Made by a program: the position numbers and the translations under genes
Part shown: piece by piece, positions 60,033 through 64,000 of the stretch
Position numbering within the stretch: the first letter of the stretch is position 1
Layout of the letters: each line of letters starts with the position of its first letter
Notes under the pieces: generated by a model
The model's input: the letters and a program-made list of their open reading frames with translations, nothing else
The model's database searches: none
Told to the model about the DNA's origin: nothing
Assembly: GCA_963971225.1 (NCBI GenBank)
Contig: OZ020269.1
Coordinates: 19,714,921 to 19,778,920 of the forward strand
Reading direction: 5' to 3'
Origin: Melieria omissa
Taxonomy: Eukaryota > Arthropoda > Insecta > Diptera > Ulidiidae
Length of the DNA stretch: 64,000 nt

Positions 60033-62300
60033 CTGAAAGAAGAAATATTAAAAACATTGTCAGAAGTGTGTTGAGAAAGTGTTTCGTATCTAAAACGAAA
60101 TGCTATCTTTTGTATAAGTATTTGAGTGCAGCTAAACGCACACATGCCACTTGAATAATATATATATAATTTAAATATATTTCCATCACTGGGCGCACAC
60201 TACGCTCAGTCAACTGTGAATGCCAACTGAGAGCGCGACGCTGAAAACGCGGCGCAGCTACAGCGAAATTCAATTCATCAGCTTTGATAATGTCGGCCTA
60301 ATGAGTACGTAAGCTGTGCAATAGCAACAAAACAAAAAAACAATGAAGTATGAAATTAAGTGCCACAGTGAGCAGAGGCGAAAGGCGCGCAACATTTTTA
60401 AATAATATATTGTTGAATGGAACGAAAATGACCAATTACATTGTATTTGTAAGATTTTCGTTGAAGATTAGTTCTCAACACAAATTGTGCGCAATGTCAG
60501 GTGATTTGGCTTAGGTCATCTAACCAATGACTTTTGCAGAAACTGTGCTGGGAGATAGAGAGGAGGAAGCAACCATTCGACGCCGGTTAGTCAGCAAACA
60601 TTCTACGGTTGTTGTGGTTCAGACTGTTAGAACGTTGGATTATGAGTCAGAGAGTTGTAGCTTTGAGTTTCGAGGCTTAGGCTACATTCTCAGTAGGAAG
60701 CAGCAAAACTTTGAGATAAAAACAAAAATCATATGAAAGCTACTTGTTCTTTCTCTTCTAGCAAAAAGTTTGTTATTGAGACTAAAACTCAGGGAGAGAC
60801 TCAATTTCAGGGACATACATTGTGTTGGTTTTAGAAGGAGTGGTGGGTTCAGGGGTCATGGGAAAGTGAAGGAAGAGCTTGGGCGCATCTCACTTTAATT
60901 TATAGGGATTATAAGTTTCGAACACAACTGCAATGTGTTAGGAAAGATCGGCCAATGTCTCCCTTAGCGTTGTGGTGTCATTTAAATACATTAAATACAT
61001 ATTTTTTTATATTTTTTGTTCTTGCTTCCATTGAAGTCTTTTCATGTGCTTTATTTTTTGTTTCGACTCGTGCTTCGTAATTCTAAAGGTTGGAATGAGA
61101 TGTGCCACTACTTCCACCTATCTATCACCAACGAGTATAGTCTCTAGTTTTCTCATTAGTTACAGCTGCCTGTAATGCAGTTCTCTCCTTCAGCGTTGAT
61201 TATTTTGACTTAACTCCGTTCATAGAAATCTTCTTAAACCAAAGCTAAGGAAATTTTACAACAACTGTAACTTTTCTCCATCATCAGCTTTTCTCACATA
61301 GTATTGCAGTATTTTTTATATTTGAATTTTAGTTGATTTTTCTTTAATCATTAAACTCGCTAAGTACCACGCCGCAGCTATAAATGTAATCACTTCACAT
61401 TGGAATTTAATTTCCTTCTCTTTGGCGGCTGCTGTGTTCACAATGTGTACTTGGGCTTTTTGATTAGAATTGTTGCCTGATTGGGAAATTGTTTGCGGCA
61501 GTGTTCATTTAAGCCTTCTACCTTTGTTTTTATCGATTACACGAATCTCTCGAATACCCACAGAAATTCCAGGGCCGCTGATAAAACACAACCAAACGAA
61601 AACCAATGAGAAATATTAGACATTTGCTGCCGGGGCATTAATTTTATAGCAATTTGCGCTTCGGCAGCATATCTAATCTTGCGCGGTCTTTTGTTCTACT
61701 ATTGACTTTTTTTCGAATTTATTTCGGTAGGCACTTATAAGACATGAAATATTTATTTATAAAAACTGCATACTGAAGTCATTTAGTTTATAATTTATTT
61801 TTTCGTTGCTGGCCGAACTAAGTTATTTAGCAGGAGTCGTGTGGGTATTTCAAGGGTTGACGTAATTTCCTGATAAATTCTATTATTTGACTTGTATTAA
61901 GTCAATTTTGATTTTCTTTTTTATTTAATAGGATGACTTAAAGTTCTTCTAATCAGTTGTAAAGGTTCAAAAATAAGTCCTGATTAATTTAAAAAAAATA
62001 CCCAAGTCAAGTTGGTATTAATTGGTATGGTTGGTATTAAAGTGCGAGACAAGAATAATTGAAGGGATATAGTTATGACATTGTCGTATGATTGCTTGGC
62101 TTGTCTTATCATAACCGGCGCCATGCGATTAAGACCTTTCAAGGAGCTTTATACTTGTCTACACTTTCTCACTGTTGATCTTTATGGGAAAGAAGTGGCA
62201 ACCCTCTCTTCAGTGAGATTGATCACTATTAGTAGATGGACACGCACTGATTTCAGTCACTGCCGTATTATAGGTAAATTACCAGCTATACCCACAACAT
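60033..62300. other. Sip1 upstream region, no other gene seen
   Basis: AT-rich with scattered open frames under 80 codons. It presumably contains the Sip1 promoter. No repeat family recognised. Confidence 0.3.
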
Positions 62301-62388
62301 AGACTACTTTCTACTATCGGACCTTTTTGACCATATTCTCAACCTATCAACATATCTCACAGACAGCTCTGGGAACAAGACACAGTGT

Positions 62389-62960
62389 CTACGACTGAAG
62401 TATGCTTCTACACAGACAACTCCAGGGTTGAGTAGGGTTTTTTTTTGTTTTCTGACGGAGGTGGAAAATCTTCGGAAGATACCGGAACTCCAATTCGTCG
62501 GCATGCCGGAGTAATACCGACAAAAAACCACCCCCCACTATCCATTCCTGCGGAACCGGCTTCCGGTATCTCTTCAAAGGGGAGATGTCGCCTAATCCTG
62601 GCTCTTCTGCTATACGACGTTCGTTTGCGCGTCTAGTCCTTTCAATTTCGCGCTGCCTTACCATGACTTCCGCCGCGTAGAGCGCTACTGCATCCAATCC
62701 GAATCGGGACTCAACCATTTTTGCGATTAATGAGTGCGCTGTGGGCGTGCCGCCGATCCTACTCGCTAGACGTCGTCGTTGGCTGTTGTACCTGGCACAA
62801 TTAAAAATGATGTGCTCGGCGTCTTCATCCGACTCGCTGCAGAAATCGCAAAAGGGTTTCCGCTCATATCTCCACCTATGCAAGTACGACTTAAAACAGC
62901 CATGGCCTGTCAGTAGCTGCGTGAGGCAGTAGTCGACCACTCCGTGCTCACGGCTCATCC
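62389..62960 (-). mobile_element. R1/LOA-like LINE C-terminal fragment
   Basis: A 189-codon minus-strand frame. It has DYCLTQLLTGHGCFKSYLHR and the zinc motif CDFCSESDEDAEHIIFNC, then an Arg/Glu-rich tail. This is the C-terminus of ORF2 of an R1-clade-like non-LTR element. The reverse transcriptase itself is missing. Confidence 0.75.
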
Positions 62961-63229
62961 ACGCATGAAGGGCACTTATAAGTGCGAACGTCCACCTTCC
63001 CTTGCGCGAGTCGCTCTAACGCTGTTGCCACTTATTAAGGCTCAGCTCCCCTCCCTTCCTTGCTGCGGAGCATCCTTCTTTTCGTAGAGTAGGTTGTAGT
63101 ATTATGTGTGCATACCCACCCATGGAAGACAGTTTCCGCCTTCAAAAATCCGGTAATACAAAGAGTTCATTGAGCTCTAACAAAGTTCTGGAAAGATGAG
63201 CATTCAGCGCGTAATTTGTCCTCACGAAT

Positions 63230-63548
63230 AATAATTTAATACTTGACTGGCACGACAACCCGATACCGCGACTAAGATATAGCTACCCGCAACAATCCTT
63301 GTTGTGCGTGAGAATGATTTTACAAGGTTGGAAGGGACCTACAGTTTTATGCCGATTCCGAACGGCCAGTTGGGAGCTTTTTCATAAGCAATTTTTACTC
63401 ACAGAGGTTTGCCATTTCCTGCTGAGAGGACAATCGCCGAAAGAAAATTTGTTGTTTTTCGTTTTTCGGTGTTAACGCAACGGAGCCTTGAACCTGGGTT
63501 CGAGCGTCGTGGCCCAACGCACGAGCCAGCTGAGCTACAGCGGCTGTC
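63230..63548 (-). mobile_element. tRNA-headed SINE
   Basis: On the minus strand a tRNA-like head carries box A TAGCTCAGCTGG (63526-63537) and box B GGTTCAAGGCTCC (63482-63494), but it does not fold as a good tRNA: a fitted anticodon loop lacks U33 and the T stem mispairs. It is followed by a non-tRNA body with ATGGCAAACCTCTG (63402-63415), GAAAAAGCTCCC and TGTAGGTCCCTTCC. I recall this body as a very common SINE in tephritid and muscoid flies. The 3' end is approximate. Confidence 0.7.
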
Positions 63549-63591
63549 CTCACGAAGCCAACAGAAAATGGCACAGAATTACGGAGGCATT

Positions 63592-63924
63592 TTAGCGGCG
63601 AATTAAAGAAGATCCTGACAGGAGAGAAGAGCAATTGACAGTACCATTCAAACCGCAAGAAAGTGATAGGATACTTCTCCTGCTTTGAAGGGATTCGAAA
63701 TCAATGAGCTTAAGCCGCGACGTATAAGAGGGGATGGGATCCTTCAAACGAAGGCAGCGCAGGGCGAAGCGAAGAAAAAGTCTTAAATCGACTTTGTAAT
63801 ATCTAAGAAGTGTAGAAGCCTCTGGATCTCTATGGTTGAAATTGATCTGAGGTCTTCCGGGCCGGGAGTCTAAGAGAGTATGCTCTTTGCTAAAGTCGGA
63901 CATGGGTACAGAGAGTATATCCAT
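63592..63924 (-). pseudogene. Jockey-type reverse transcriptase fragment
   Basis: Minus-strand 110-codon frame with LRLFLRFALRCLRLKDPIPS, DFESLQSRRSILSL and NGTVNCSSLLSG. This corresponds to the L..RR....L..L..G.V.C..LL block after the palm of Jockey/CR1-type reverse transcriptases. Truncated at both ends. Confidence 0.6.
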
Positions 63925-64000
63925 GTCCTTCTCTGGTATTCCTTCTCACAACAGCCACAATGATTGTTGAAGGATATTTGTAACCGAGCCATGTGTTACC

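Noticed and set aside
63473..63549. Functional tRNA gene
   Set aside because: Boxes A and B are present, but the anticodon loop lacks U33, the T stem mispairs, and a SINE body follows.

Overview
The window is nuclear DNA from a higher fly (Brachycera), most likely a tephritid fruit fly. The genes have short introns with standard GT..AG ends, and their proteins are closest to Drosophila families. The order AMPK-beta (alicorn), Ctu1, mitochondrial NAD kinase, Dbp45A recalls cytogenetic region 45A of D. melanogaster (from memory, not searched). Non-coding DNA is AT-rich and full of transposon remains, including a tRNA-headed SINE of a type I recall from tephritid and muscoid flies.

Layout. 0-24 kb is the gene-dense part: a possible last exon of an unknown gene (+), AMPK-beta (-), Ctu1 (+), a probable non-coding snoRNA host gene (-), a gene with a UAP56-binding-like motif (+), NADK2 (+) with a membrane-protein gene nested antisense in its last intron, Dbp45A (-), RpS24 (-) and a Plus-C odorant-binding protein (-). 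24-29 kb is gene-poor. 29.3-31.2 kb carries a divergent UDP-glycosyltransferase (-). From 31.2 to 58.9 kb I see no intact host gene. That stretch is a mosaic of non-LTR retrotransposon pieces, Helitron-like and mariner/Tc1 relics, TTAA-flanked MITEs, a 306-bp foldback element and an ~880-bp (ACTAAG)n satellite. 58.9-60.1 kb holds a single-PDZ NHERF-like gene (Sip1 type, -). The last 2 kb is again LINE and SINE material.

The host genes are mostly unrelated housekeeping functions: energy sensing, tRNA thiolation, NADP supply in mitochondria, ribosome biogenesis (Dbp45A, RpS24, probable snoRNAs) and perhaps mRNA export. Two genes, the OBP and the UGT, are typical of chemosensation or detoxification. 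Exon joins were set by hand from splice signals. Coding lengths that sum to a multiple of three (AMPK-beta 344 aa, Ctu1 343, NADK2 429, Dbp45A 498, UBM gene 431, nested gene 187, OBP 176) support them. No database search was possible.
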